Of a stretch of DNA of 64,000 nucleotides, positions 16,176-24,214 are shown one piece after another. Position numbers and translations under genes: made by a program. The notes under the pieces were generated by a model. It saw only the letters and a list, made by a program, of their open reading frames with translations, had not been told where the DNA came from and did not search any database. The stretch is from Balneolaceae bacterium (GTDB lineage: Bacteria > Bacteroidota > Rhodothermia > Balneolales > Balneolaceae), in contig CP051242.1 of the NCBI GenBank assembly GCA_017795005.1, forward strand, positions 372,001-436,000, read 5' to 3'. How positions within the stretch are numbered: position 1 is the stretch's first letter; each line of letters starts with the position of its first letter.

Positions 16176-17182
16176 GAAACGTAACTATCATTGGTGCAGG
16201 TAGTTTTGGAACAGCGTTGGCAACCGTTCTTGATACCGCTGGAAATAATGTTCAGATCTGGGCAAGGGAAGAAGAAGTTGTTAACTCAATTAATTCAACA
16301 CATATAAATCCGGCCTATTTATCAGATTTAAAACTCCCGGAAACCATTAAGGCATACAGCGATTTAGAGCAGTGTCTCAGGTCACAGGACATGGTGCTTT
16401 TCGCAACACCATCACATACGCTCAGAGAAATAGCAGCAAAAATTAAACCCTGTTTGGATGGTCATGAAATACTGGTTACGGTGTCCAAAGGAATTGAGAA
16501 TGACACCTTCAAAACAATGTCTCAGATTTTAATAGAGGTGATGGAAGGCGTTACGTATGAGGATAATATTGGTGTTCTGTATGGACCAAGTCACGCGGAG
16601 GAAGTTGCTACCTTAAAACCGACTACCGTAGTTGCGGCTGCGTATTCTACCCGAACAGCCAGAATGATTCAGGAAGCATTCTTAACTCCCATGTTCAGAG
16701 TGTACATTAATAATGATGTTATTGGTGTGGAAATTGGTGGTTCCGTTAAAAACATTATGGCAATTGCGGCAGGTGTTATTGACGGAGCTGAACTGGGCGA
16801 TAATGCTAAAGCAGCATTAATTACCCGCGGACTACACGAAATGAAACGAATGGGTGCAGTAATGGGTGCTCACCCGGATACCTTTTCCGGATTAACCGGA
16901 ATGGGTGATTTGATAGTTACCTGTACTTCCAAGCACAGCCGGAACCGGCATGTAGGACAGCAAATTGGTCAGGGCAAAAGTCTGGACGAAATTATTAAAA
17001 GTATGAACATGGTAGCTGAGGGCGTAAAGACCACTAAGTCGGTATATGACTGGGCGGTGAAAAGCGGAATTGACATGCCGATCACTAAAGCAGTATACCG
17101 TGTTTTATTTGAGAATGAAGACCCTAAAGATGCTCTGAATACGTTGATGACCAGAGACCCTAAAGACGAGATTATCATCTAA
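16172..17182 (+). CDS. gpsA: NAD(P)-dependent glycerol-3-phosphate dehydrogenase
   Basis: Reduces dihydroxyacetone phosphate to sn-glycerol-3-phosphate, the substrate of PlsY encoded just upstream. 336 residues, standard length. The Rossmann motif GAGSFGTALA is at residues 7-16. VSKGIENDTF and YGPSHAEEVA follow, then the catalytic Lys in GGSVKNIMAIAAGV and the GLTGMGDLIVTCTSKHSRNRHVG block. The start overlaps the plsY stop by 4 nt (ATGA). Confidence 0.97.
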   Translation: MRNVTIIGAGSFGTALATVLDTAGNNVQIWAREEEVVNSINSTHINPAYLSDLKLPETIKAYSDLEQCLRSQDMVLFATPSHTLREIAAKIKPCLDGHEILVTVSKGIENDTFKTMSQILIEVMEGVTYEDNIGVLYGPSHAEEVATLKPTTVVAAAYSTRTARMIQEAFLTPMFRVYINNDVIGVEIGGSVKNIMAIAAGVIDGAELGDNAKAALITRGLHEMKRMGAVMGAHPDTFSGLTGMGDLIVTCTSKHSRNRHVGQQIGQGKSLDEIIKSMNMVAEGVKTTKSVYDWAVKSGIDMPITKAVYRVLFENEDPKDALNTLMTRDPKDEIII

Positions 17183-17239
17183 CAAGACAAATAATTGATC
17201 TTCAGGATCAGGTTTGTCAAAAGCACATACGGCAAGACT

Positions 17240-17938
17240 ATGAAAGATGAGATGGAATTCTATCTGCAGCATACCGGAACGGTGGTGATTTCAGATATGA
17301 CTAAGCAGGATTTGAAAAATCTGATTTCAACCGGAGAAAGTTCTTTTCTCGAGTTTAAGCACAAGGTCGCCTCTCCGGAAAAGCTCGCCAAAGAAATTGC
17401 TGCTTTTGCCAACAATAAAGGGGGAAAGCTGCTCATCGGAGTTGCTGACAATGGCGAGATGGTTGGAGTTGAAAGTTATTTGGAAGAAGAGTTCTGGATT
17501 ACTCAGGCCGCAGAGGATTGTTGTATTCCAGCTCCTGAAATTTCGATTCAATTGATCAGCGCCGGTGGGAAAGATGTGCTTTTAGTAGATGTTCCTGAAG
17601 CGGAGGAAAAACCGGTGTATGTAAAAGGAAAAAAGAAAAGGACCGTATACATTCGAAGAGAAGACGAAAGTGTGGTTGCTTCCGATGAAATGATTGAAGT
17701 GCTTAAATACGGGAGTTCAGAGGAAGGGGTCACTTTTGAATATGGAGAAAAGGAACGGTTGTTATTCAGGTTCCTCAACGAATACAGTGAGATAACCGTA
17801 GAACGTTTTTCTATTCTGATTAATACAACAACTTACACTGCGGCAAAAATACTGGTGAATTTAGTAAGCGCGGGTGTTCTGGACTTGTTTGAGAAAGACG
17901 GCGCTGCTCATTATACATTTTCCAAGAAAAGTGCGTAA
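17240..17938 (+). CDS. AlbA_2/Schlafen-like putative DNA-binding protein
   Basis: I chose the ATG at 17240 over the TTG at 17195. The AlbA_2 domain begins near MTKQDLKNLIS, with the family signature ESSFLEFKHKVASPEKLAKEIAAFANNKGGKLLIGVADNGEMVGV (ExxxxEFK; AxxNxxGGxLxxGVxDxG) and RRTVYIRREDESVVA. The C-terminal 80 residues look like a winged helix (TVERFSILINTTTYTAAKILVNLVSAGVL). Members are regulators or nucleic acid-binding proteins of uncertain role. The gene follows gpsA by about 57 bp. Confidence 0.82.
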   Translation: MKDEMEFYLQHTGTVVISDMTKQDLKNLISTGESSFLEFKHKVASPEKLAKEIAAFANNKGGKLLIGVADNGEMVGVESYLEEEFWITQAAEDCCIPAPEISIQLISAGGKDVLLVDVPEAEEKPVYVKGKKKRTVYIRREDESVVASDEMIEVLKYGSSEEGVTFEYGEKERLLFRFLNEYSEITVERFSILINTTTYTAAKILVNLVSAGVLDLFEKDGAAHYTFSKKSA

Positions 17939-18021
17939 TTTTAAAGTCGAATTTCTTAACTGCCGTCATCCTGAACTTGTTTCAGGATCTGTTGTGAGCA
18001 GGAGTTTAATCAAAGAGTAAA

Positions 18022-18450
18022 ATGAGTATACAAGAAGAGAATTTAGATGATGTGATCGCCTCACTACTTGATTTTGAGGAGGACGAAGGTGCATCAAAAA
18101 ATGAAGAAAGAGAGCTGACGGGAGAACCCGTTAGGTTAACAGAGCGCGCTGCCCGCCAAGTTCAGAAAATTAAGTCCGATGAGTCGCTAGAAGAGGGGCT
18201 ATACCTTCGGGTCGCGGTAGAGGGCGGGGGATGTTCCGGTCTGAGTTACAAACTTGGTTTGGATCACAGAACTGAACAGGATGTTGTTTTTGAAAATCAT
18301 GGGGTAGAAGTAATCGTCAATTCAGATCATCTGTTATATCTGGAAGGAATTGAAATCGACTATCCGGACGGACTGGATGCCAGAGGCTTCACTTTTGATA
18401 ATCCCAACTCCGTTGAAGACTGCGGGTGCGGGACCAGCTTTTCTATTTAA
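18022..18450 (+). CDS. IscA/ErpA/HesB-type iron-sulfur cluster assembly protein
   Basis: A-type carrier that delivers Fe-S clusters to apoproteins. The C-terminal 105 residues match the family: VRLTERAARQVQKI, then LRVAVEGGGCSGLSYKLG with the first ligand Cys, and the paired Cys in NSVEDCGCGTSFSI at the C-terminus. The N-terminal extension of about 37 residues is acidic (DDVIASLLDFEEDEGASKNEERE) and not part of the usual 107-residue family; an internal start is not obvious. LipA, encoded 3 kb upstream, is a natural Fe-S client but the link is inference. Confidence 0.9.
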   Translation: MSIQEENLDDVIASLLDFEEDEGASKNEERELTGEPVRLTERAARQVQKIKSDESLEEGLYLRVAVEGGGCSGLSYKLGLDHRTEQDVVFENHGVEVIVNSDHLLYLEGIEIDYPDGLDARGFTFDNPNSVEDCGCGTSFSI

Positions 18451-18455
18451 TACTT

Positions 18456-18563
18456 GTAGAAAGTGACTGAGTGGCTGAAGGTGGGCGGCGGCTTATAAGC
18501 ACCGCTCCCACATTAATAAGCTAATTATTTGGTGTGGCGCAGGTTCGAATCCTGTCTTTCTAC
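18456..18563 (+). tRNA. tRNA-like gene, class II (Ser-type D arm), anticodon not assignable
   Basis: The 108-nt segment folds with an 8-bp acceptor stem GTAGAAAG/CTTTCTAC. It has a serine-tRNA-like D arm (ACTGAGTGGCTGAAGGT), a T arm GCAGG-TTCGAAT-CCTGT, and a strong long variable arm (CCACATTAATAA/TTATTTGGTGTGG, loop GCTAA). The anticodon stem GGCGG/CCGCT encloses about 13 nt (CGGCTTATAAGCA) instead of 7, so no standard anticodon can be read; CTTATAA would place UAU but with mismatches below. The 8-bp acceptor, with the equivalent of G-1:C73, is also unusual. It could be an aberrant functional tRNA or a pseudogene. No CCA is encoded. Confidence 0.6.
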
Positions 18564-18955
18564 TAATTATTTATCAAAGTCGTAGTCCTTAATTCATTTC
18601 AGGATCTTAAGAATCGGTCTCAAAAGTCTTTCTTGTCATTAATTCTTTTCTCCTACTTTTGTGCCGACAAAAGTAGCAAAAGCTCCCGACTGCAACTGAC
18701 TCCCGGGTTCATCAAAGATTAAACTGAATAAATCCGAAGGTCCTTGTTCTGGAAAGCCATATTTACTTTTCATCCGGTGCGGATTTATTCCCCGTTCTGG
18801 GACGTTGAATCTTTGTATTCACTTCTCCGGTCACCAGTTTAATGCCGGATTATTTTGGGGCTTGTAAAAGTCCCCTCTTGAGAGGGGATTTAGGGGTGTG
18901 TTACAGAAAGCAAGTTATATTTATAAAAGGAAGGAATAAGATCGAAATGTAAAAA
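18564..18955. repeat. Intergenic region with dispersed repeat family B
   Basis: No gene is seen in these 392 bp. The block 18672-18735 contains CGGGTTCATCAAAGATTAA and recurs inverted at 47930-47993 with few changes. An AATGCCGGATTATTTT motif at about 18842 is followed by CCCCTCTTGAGAGGGGA, a short palindrome. Similar TGCCGGAT...ATTTT ends occur near 22200, 22570, 45665 and 47700. Confidence 0.65.
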
Positions 18956-20206
18956 CTATTCCGAACCTTCCTTCTTGGCAATCAACCTTACCCCACGCTT
19001 AAAAGTAACATAGTGCCACACCCATTCGGCGAATACTCTGAACCGGTTTCGGAATCCGATTAAGAAGAAAATATGGATGAAGCCCCACATTAACCAGGCC
19101 AGAAAACCACTGAGTTTAAAACCACGGATATCAGCAACGGCTTTAGCCCTACCGATTGTAGCCATGGTTCCTTTATCTACATAATGGAAGTCTTTACGGG
19201 GTTTGCCTTTGAGTTCATCTCTCAGAAGTTTCCCAATGAACTTGCCTTGTTGCATCGCAACGGGTGCAAGACCGGGTAGGGGCATACCATTTTTATCCGG
19301 AAAATGAGCGGCATCTCCTAATACAAAAATATGATCATCGGAAGGAGTAGAAAGATCTTTACTGACTTTAACCCTGCCAATTCTATCCGTTTCTTCATTA
19401 AGCTCAGCAAGAATAGGAGCGGCAGAAACGCCGGCAGCCCAAATCACATTAGGGGTTTCGATAAAATGATTTTTAAGCTGAACTCCCTTATCTGTGATTT
19501 CTTCTACTGGTGAGTTAAGAATAACCTGAACACCCATTTTATTGAGAGTTTGTAGCGCACTATCGGAAAGCTTTTCATTAAAACCATTTAGTACATTTCC
19601 AGCTGCTTCCACCAAATAAATAGTTGTCTCGTTGCGGTGGAAGTTTCGGTAGTCCCGCATCATATTCCGTTTGGCAATTTCGGCAATGGATCCCGCCATT
19701 TCAACGCCGGTTGGTCCGGCGCCAATCACCACATATGCGAGGTAAGGTTTACGCTTTTCCAGATCTATGATTTTTTCAGCTTGTTCCAGAGAAAGTAATA
19801 TTCGCTCTCTGATCTGAAGGGCATTATCCAGCGTTTTTAAACCGGGAGCATGTTTCGACCACCCATCATTTCCGAAATAGTTATACTTAGCGCCCGGCGC
19901 GAGAACAAGATAATCATAGGTGATTTCATCTCCTTCCTGAAGAAAAACCCTTTTTGCAGATTTATCGATGCGAATGACTCTTCCAAGAACCACATTTACG
20001 TTTCTTTGCTTCGTAAAAACAGCCCGAATCGGAACGGCAATATCACCCGGAGAAAGAGCTGCAGTAGCCACCTGATAGAGAAGCGGTTGAAAAAGGTGGT
20101 GATTAGATTTGTCTATTAAAGTGACTTTGAAGTCAGATGACTTGAGGTATTTGGCAACGTTGAGACCGGCAAAGCCTCCGCCAACGATTACTACATGAGT
20201 AGCCAT
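18956..20206 (-). CDS. ndh: Type II NADH dehydrogenase (NDH-2)-like FAD oxidoreductase
   Basis: Single-subunit NADH:quinone oxidoreductase family, non-proton-pumping, membrane associated. 416 residues. FAD motif IVGGGFAGLNVAKYL at residues 6-20, YDYLVLAPGA, second dinucleotide motif VVIGAGPTGVEMAGSIAE near residue 162, and VFVLGDAAHF. The C-terminus has a hydrophobic stretch (FLAWLMWGFIHIFFLIGF) near residue 377, followed by a basic tail, suited to membrane anchoring. It is the last gene of an operon hslO - hypothetical - ndh (15-bp gap). Confidence 0.88.
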   Translation of the reverse strand: MATHVVIVGGGFAGLNVAKYLKSSDFKVTLIDKSNHHLFQPLLYQVATAALSPGDIAVPIRAVFTKQRNVNVVLGRVIRIDKSAKRVFLQEGDEITYDYLVLAPGAKYNYFGNDGWSKHAPGLKTLDNALQIRERILLSLEQAEKIIDLEKRKPYLAYVVIGAGPTGVEMAGSIAEIAKRNMMRDYRNFHRNETTIYLVEAAGNVLNGFNEKLSDSALQTLNKMGVQVILNSPVEEITDKGVQLKNHFIETPNVIWAAGVSAAPILAELNEETDRIGRVKVSKDLSTPSDDHIFVLGDAAHFPDKNGMPLPGLAPVAMQQGKFIGKLLRDELKGKPRKDFHYVDKGTMATIGRAKAVADIRGFKLSGFLAWLMWGFIHIFFLIGFRNRFRVFAEWVWHYVTFKRGVRLIAKKEGSE

Positions 20207-20221
20207 GATACGAGTGAGTTT

Positions 20222-21046
20222 TTAGGATTTAGCCTTTTCACCTAAAGTTAATTCATCTTCAACTTCAATATCTTCTAAATCCGGAATTATTATTCGTTCT
20301 TTTGATTTGGTTTCCGATTTACCAGCCTGAAAGTGTCGCTCTACGATCTGTTGCAAGGTTCCTAAAAGCTCTACCAGTTTATTTTTCCGCTTTAGCTTTC
20401 TTTTTTTGATAAAGCGGTGAAAGAAAAAACTTCCTAAAACAAAAAGACCCGAAAAAATTAGCATAGGAGCAATGCCATCCTGATCCGCCTGCCCAAAAAT
20501 AATCGCGGCGGTCATCATAAAAGCTGCAAAAGTGGCGATAGTTGGGAAAATATAAAGTTTATTTAGAGTGCTAAGATTCTGACGGACAGAAAACTTCACC
20601 CGGTTGTTCTTCTGGGATATTTCCAGCTCGGGGGAATTGGTAACGGAGAAAAGTCGGGATGGACCCGAAGGACTGGCTTTCCAAAAAATCTTTTTACTTC
20701 GGCGGTTTATGTTACCAACCGTATTAAAATGATATTCTAAATTAGCCCGGATTTCATTGAGAACTCCTCCATCTATGGCACCATAAGCCTGGGCAGTAAC
20801 ATGAACATCGGTTTGATTTCCTGTATCCACTTTAATGGGATCATCCGTTTCAATTCCTTCATGCTCGATCAGGGCTTCTTTTATATAAGAACGATCAATG
20901 TTCAGATTATCACCTATTTCAAATAATGTCTGATAATCATCTTCATTAAAAAGAGAGCGTTTATGGGGAGACTGTTCGTTAAATTTCTGAAATAAGGATG
21001 CCCTTTTTATTAGTAATCTGATTTCATCGTCGGTAAGCCTGCCCAT
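20222..21046 (-). CDS. Hypothetical membrane protein with two transmembrane helices
   Basis: 274 residues. An N-terminal region of about 70 residues is mixed helical and charged (DDEIRLLIKRASLFQKF ... NIDRSYIKEALIEHEG). It is followed by a beta-rich stretch, then two membrane helices (IFPTIATFAAFMMTAAIIFG; APMLIFSGLFVLGSFFFHRFI) and a basic, coiled-coil-like C-terminus. No family is recognised. Similar two-helix proteins exist in related marine bacteria, but I cannot name one. It lies between hslO (7-bp gap) and ndh (15-bp gap), so the three are probably cotranscribed. Confidence 0.7.
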   Translation of the reverse strand: MGRLTDDEIRLLIKRASLFQKFNEQSPHKRSLFNEDDYQTLFEIGDNLNIDRSYIKEALIEHEGIETDDPIKVDTGNQTDVHVTAQAYGAIDGGVLNEIRANLEYHFNTVGNINRRSKKIFWKASPSGPSRLFSVTNSPELEISQKNNRVKFSVRQNLSTLNKLYIFPTIATFAAFMMTAAIIFGQADQDGIAPMLIFSGLFVLGSFFFHRFIKKRKLKRKNKLVELLGTLQQIVERHFQAGKSETKSKERIIIPDLEDIEVEDELTLGEKAKS

Positions 21047-21053
21047 AATGGTG

Positions 21054-21956
21054 TTAGTTTAATTTTGCCTGTGCCTCATTGATCAATTTCGAGACTTCCT
21101 CTTTCGAGATATGCTCGGTATTGTTACAATAATGACAGGAAACTTCCTGACCTTCGCCGGCCATGTCTTTCAGATCGTCGATAGTAAGCATGGACAATGC
21201 ATCCAGGAATCGCTCTTTGGTACAGCGACAAAAGAAGTCCACCAACTGCCGACTCAATTCTTTTATTTTGATGGGTGATAAGGCACTTTTCATGATTTCA
21301 TCAATGTATTGCCCGTCTTCCAGAAGTTTGTCTATTGGAGGGAAAGAACCCAGTCTCTCCTGAAGCATATCGATCTGACCTTCCGGTGCTCCCGGTAAAC
21401 GCTGAAGGAGAATGCCTCCTGCTTCTGTTACTTCCCCTTGTTCGTTAATTCCCACATCCAGTATAACAGCAGACGGAATCTGTTCAGATTGAGCTAAATA
21501 TTGAGCCACATCCGAGTTGATATCGCCGTTTACGATTTCGATGCTGCTTGTTCTTGGTTCTGCTTCGTTATATAAAACTTTAGTGAAAGTAAGAATGCCT
21601 AGACCAATTCCCTGGCCAATGTGCACATCCGGTTGCGTATAGTCCAGTTCTGCCTGTGGATTTGTAACATAGCCGCGGATTTCACCCAGGCTGTTTGCTT
21701 CTGCGGTAATAGCGCCGACAGGGCCGTTTCCATCTAACCGTAACTGAATACGCTCTTCTTTTTTAAGTTCTGATGCCAATAACATAGCAGCGGTAAGCGA
21801 CTTACCTAGCAGCACTGTATTCAGTAGCGACAAGTTGTGCCGCTTTTTTGCTTCTTTTACCACATCGGTGGTTTTAACTACGGATATTTTGAAGTTGCCA
21901 TCTTCGGTGATGCCTTTAATCAGCCGGTCTTTAAACTCGTAATCCTCTCTGTTCAT
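21054..21956 (-). CDS. hslO: Redox-regulated chaperone Hsp33
   Basis: Holdase activated by oxidative unfolding and zinc release. 300 residues, standard length. The C-terminal zinc centre is intact: FFCRCTKERF (CxC) and, about 30 residues later, VSCHYCNN (CxxC). N-terminal features include LLLASELKKEERIQLRLDGNGPVG and GGILLQRLPGA, typical of the Hsp33 fold. It heads the operon with a two-helix membrane protein and NDH-2, a sensible partner set if the operon responds to oxidative or respiratory stress (inference). Confidence 0.95.
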   Translation of the reverse strand: MNREDYEFKDRLIKGITEDGNFKISVVKTTDVVKEAKKRHNLSLLNTVLLGKSLTAAMLLASELKKEERIQLRLDGNGPVGAITAEANSLGEIRGYVTNPQAELDYTQPDVHIGQGIGLGILTFTKVLYNEAEPRTSSIEIVNGDINSDVAQYLAQSEQIPSAVILDVGINEQGEVTEAGGILLQRLPGAPEGQIDMLQERLGSFPPIDKLLEDGQYIDEIMKSALSPIKIKELSRQLVDFFCRCTKERFLDALSMLTIDDLKDMAGEGQEVSCHYCNNTEHISKEEVSKLINEAQAKLN

Positions 21957-22735
21957 AATCTGTTTTAGTGGGATTTTTAAAAGCCCAAAGATACGGAGAA
22001 TTTACAGGGATTAATCACAGTTTTTGGTTATAGGTTTGATAGGTTTTAATGCAAGAGGCATTGGGTTCTTTTGCTGTACTCCTGACCTCCCCTGATTTTG
22101 AATCAAACTAAAAGTTTCCTGGTAGTTCCTCCCCTCCTTAGATAAGGAGGGGAAAGAGGGGAGGTCTGAAATTGCATGCCATCCCTCCACCCATCCAATG
22201 CCGGATTTATTTTTTTACGCTGTCACCCTGAGCTCCCAGAAAAGAGAATAAATGAAAAGAAGCATAGCGAAGGGTATCAAACGTGGGCGGGTTCGGGGTA
22301 GATTGTTCATTTGATATCCTTCGTGAAGGATGTATAGCCTTTACAAAAACAAAGCCGTCATCCCGGACTTGATCCGAGATCTTACGTTTCAGGCCCGAAA
22401 GTCTTTCTTTCCACTTTTAACTGGGTAAAAGTGGAGCAAAACCCACCGGCGAGGATTTATTCCGGGCAGCTATTCTCCGCTTCAGGCAAATAATCAAATG
22501 TTCTGAGTATAGAACTGATTTTTTGCATCTCTGAAGCTGTGATGAATATCTGCTAGTCCTGCATAACTCCTATGCCGGGATATTTTGTAGTCTTTAAAGA
22601 AATAATGCTTAGGAAGAGAGATAAAAATCCTCCCTTTAGGGAGGTGTCACGATGTGACGGAGGGTGTTGTTCAATTTATGAGTCTTCTTTAAAACACCCC
22701 TCCCGTCGTAGACGTACTCCCCTCAAGGGGAGACC
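21957..22735. repeat. Gene-free region full of dispersed repeats
   Basis: No gene is supported in these 779 bp. Recognisable parts: CCCTCCTTAGATAAGGAGGGG (about 22131-22152), a palindrome followed by AAAGAGGGGAGGTCTGAAATTG and ending near TGCCGGATTTATTTTTT (22200), nearly repeated at 47620-47720 and in decayed form at 45575-45690. GTCATCCCGGACTTGATCC (about 22368) is a family A-like half. At 22630-22735, GGAGGTGTCACGATGTGACGG and an inverted counterpart CCCTCCCGTCGTAGACGTACTCC form a long imperfect hairpin next to the end of the dehydrogenase gene. Confidence 0.65.
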
Positions 22736-23911
22736 TTACCTTCTATCCGTCATATACATCTCACCCAAGCGCCCGGAGAAATGACTCTTAGATGAGTACT
22801 TCGACTTCAAACGTGCTACAGATGCGATTCGTTCTTCTGCAAGAATGTTCGACGCTTTATGAGAGGGGATCTCATGATCTTCAGAATACTTCAGGATGTT
22901 AAGGGTAGTATCGTAAATCTTTTGTGTTCGATTCATGGCTTGTTCCCGATTATAGCCCTCTAATTCGCTGGAAATATTGATAATTCCTCCCGCATTGATC
23001 ACATAATCCGGAGCGTAGATAATGCCTTTATCCAATAACATCTGTCCGTGGCGATCTTCGATATCCAGCACATTATTTGCCCCACCGGCAATAATATCAC
23101 ATTTGAACTGATCCATTGTGTCATCATTGATAACACCACCTAAGGCACATGGAGTAAAGATGTCTACATCCAGACCGTAAATTTCATCCGGAGATACAAC
23201 TTCAGCACCGATTTCATTAGCAAGCGAATTCGCTTTTTCGGAATAGATATCGGTGATGAATAACTTCGCGCCTTCTTTGGCCGCATGTTTAGCAAAATAC
23301 GAAGCCACATGTCCGGCACCCTGAAGTGCAATTCGTTTTCCGGCTAAAGAATCGTTACCGTAGGCTTTTTTAGCACAGGCCTTTACTCCCATATAAACGC
23401 CATAAGCGGTTACCGGCGATGGATTTCCACTTCCGCCCAGAGTTTCCGGGATTCCCGTGACATACTTGGTTTCGGAATAAATCCATTCCATATCCTGCAC
23501 TTCCATTCCCACATCTTCGGCAGTGATATAACGACCCCCAAGTCCGTCTACAAACCGACCGAATGCACGAAATAGGGCTTCATTTTTATCAGTATGCGGA
23601 TCTCCTATAATAACCGCTTTACCTCCACCCAGATTTAATCCAGAGATGGCAGCCTTATATGTCATCCCGCGGGATAATCGAAGGACATCTTTAAGAGCTG
23701 CTTCTTCGGTTTGATACATCCACATTCTGGTTCCGCCAAGAGCAGGACCTAAAGTAGTGTTATGAATAGCAATAATGGCGCGTAATCCGGTTTCAGGATC
23801 GGAGCAGATAACTACCTGCTCGTGATTACGACTTTCCATCGCGTTAAAAACCGGGAAATTAGGATCTTGTTTGGTGCTGACGTTTTTCTCTTTCAATGGG
23901 GATTCAATCAT
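22736..23911 (-). CDS. Glu/Leu/Phe/Val dehydrogenase (leucine dehydrogenase-like)
   Basis: NAD-dependent oxidative deamination of a branched-chain or aromatic amino acid. 391 residues. The dimerisation domain has [13 protein letters not shown] and the catalytic region [14 protein letters not shown], in which the Lys is the expected catalytic base. The Rossmann part shows [24 protein letters not shown] (GxGxxx), then [28 protein letters not shown]-type motifs and IAGGANNVL. Leucine dehydrogenase is the best guess from the [11 protein letters not shown] block, but substrate choice between Leu and Phe/Val is not certain. The last codons abut an intergenic repeat hairpin. Confidence 0.9.
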   Translation of the reverse strand: [391 protein letters not shown]

Positions 23912-24214
23912 GGATACTTGTTTTGTGGAAACGCTTCCAAAGTTCTCGCTTTATTCAACCAAAATCCAAAAATAAAAAACGAAAACAATGAAATATTGGT
24001 TAAAAAAGCAGGTTATTAGTTGGTTACTCATCAATTCAGTTAAAGCTAACAATCAAAAGGAAGAGAAAGTTTTAAAACACATAAAGACGAGAAGCTGGTG
24101 ATGAAAGTAACCAGCAAAATTGTATTTTAAGAACAATTAAGTGCAAAGCACTTTGGTGTTTCGGTTTGGTCGCCGGATAGCCTTTTATGTATAAAAATAA
24201 AAATAAGGTAAATC
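23912..24214. other. Intergenic region, nothing recognised
   Basis: This 303-bp gap between the divergent dehydrogenase and recJ genes is AT-rich and must hold both promoters, but I find no convincing TTG-N20-TAnnTTTG pair, repeat, RNA or small gene. Confidence 0.5.

Noticed and set aside
17195-17239. TTG start extending the AlbA_2 protein
   Set aside because: The 15 extra residues do not belong to the domain and an ATG at 17240 is available.
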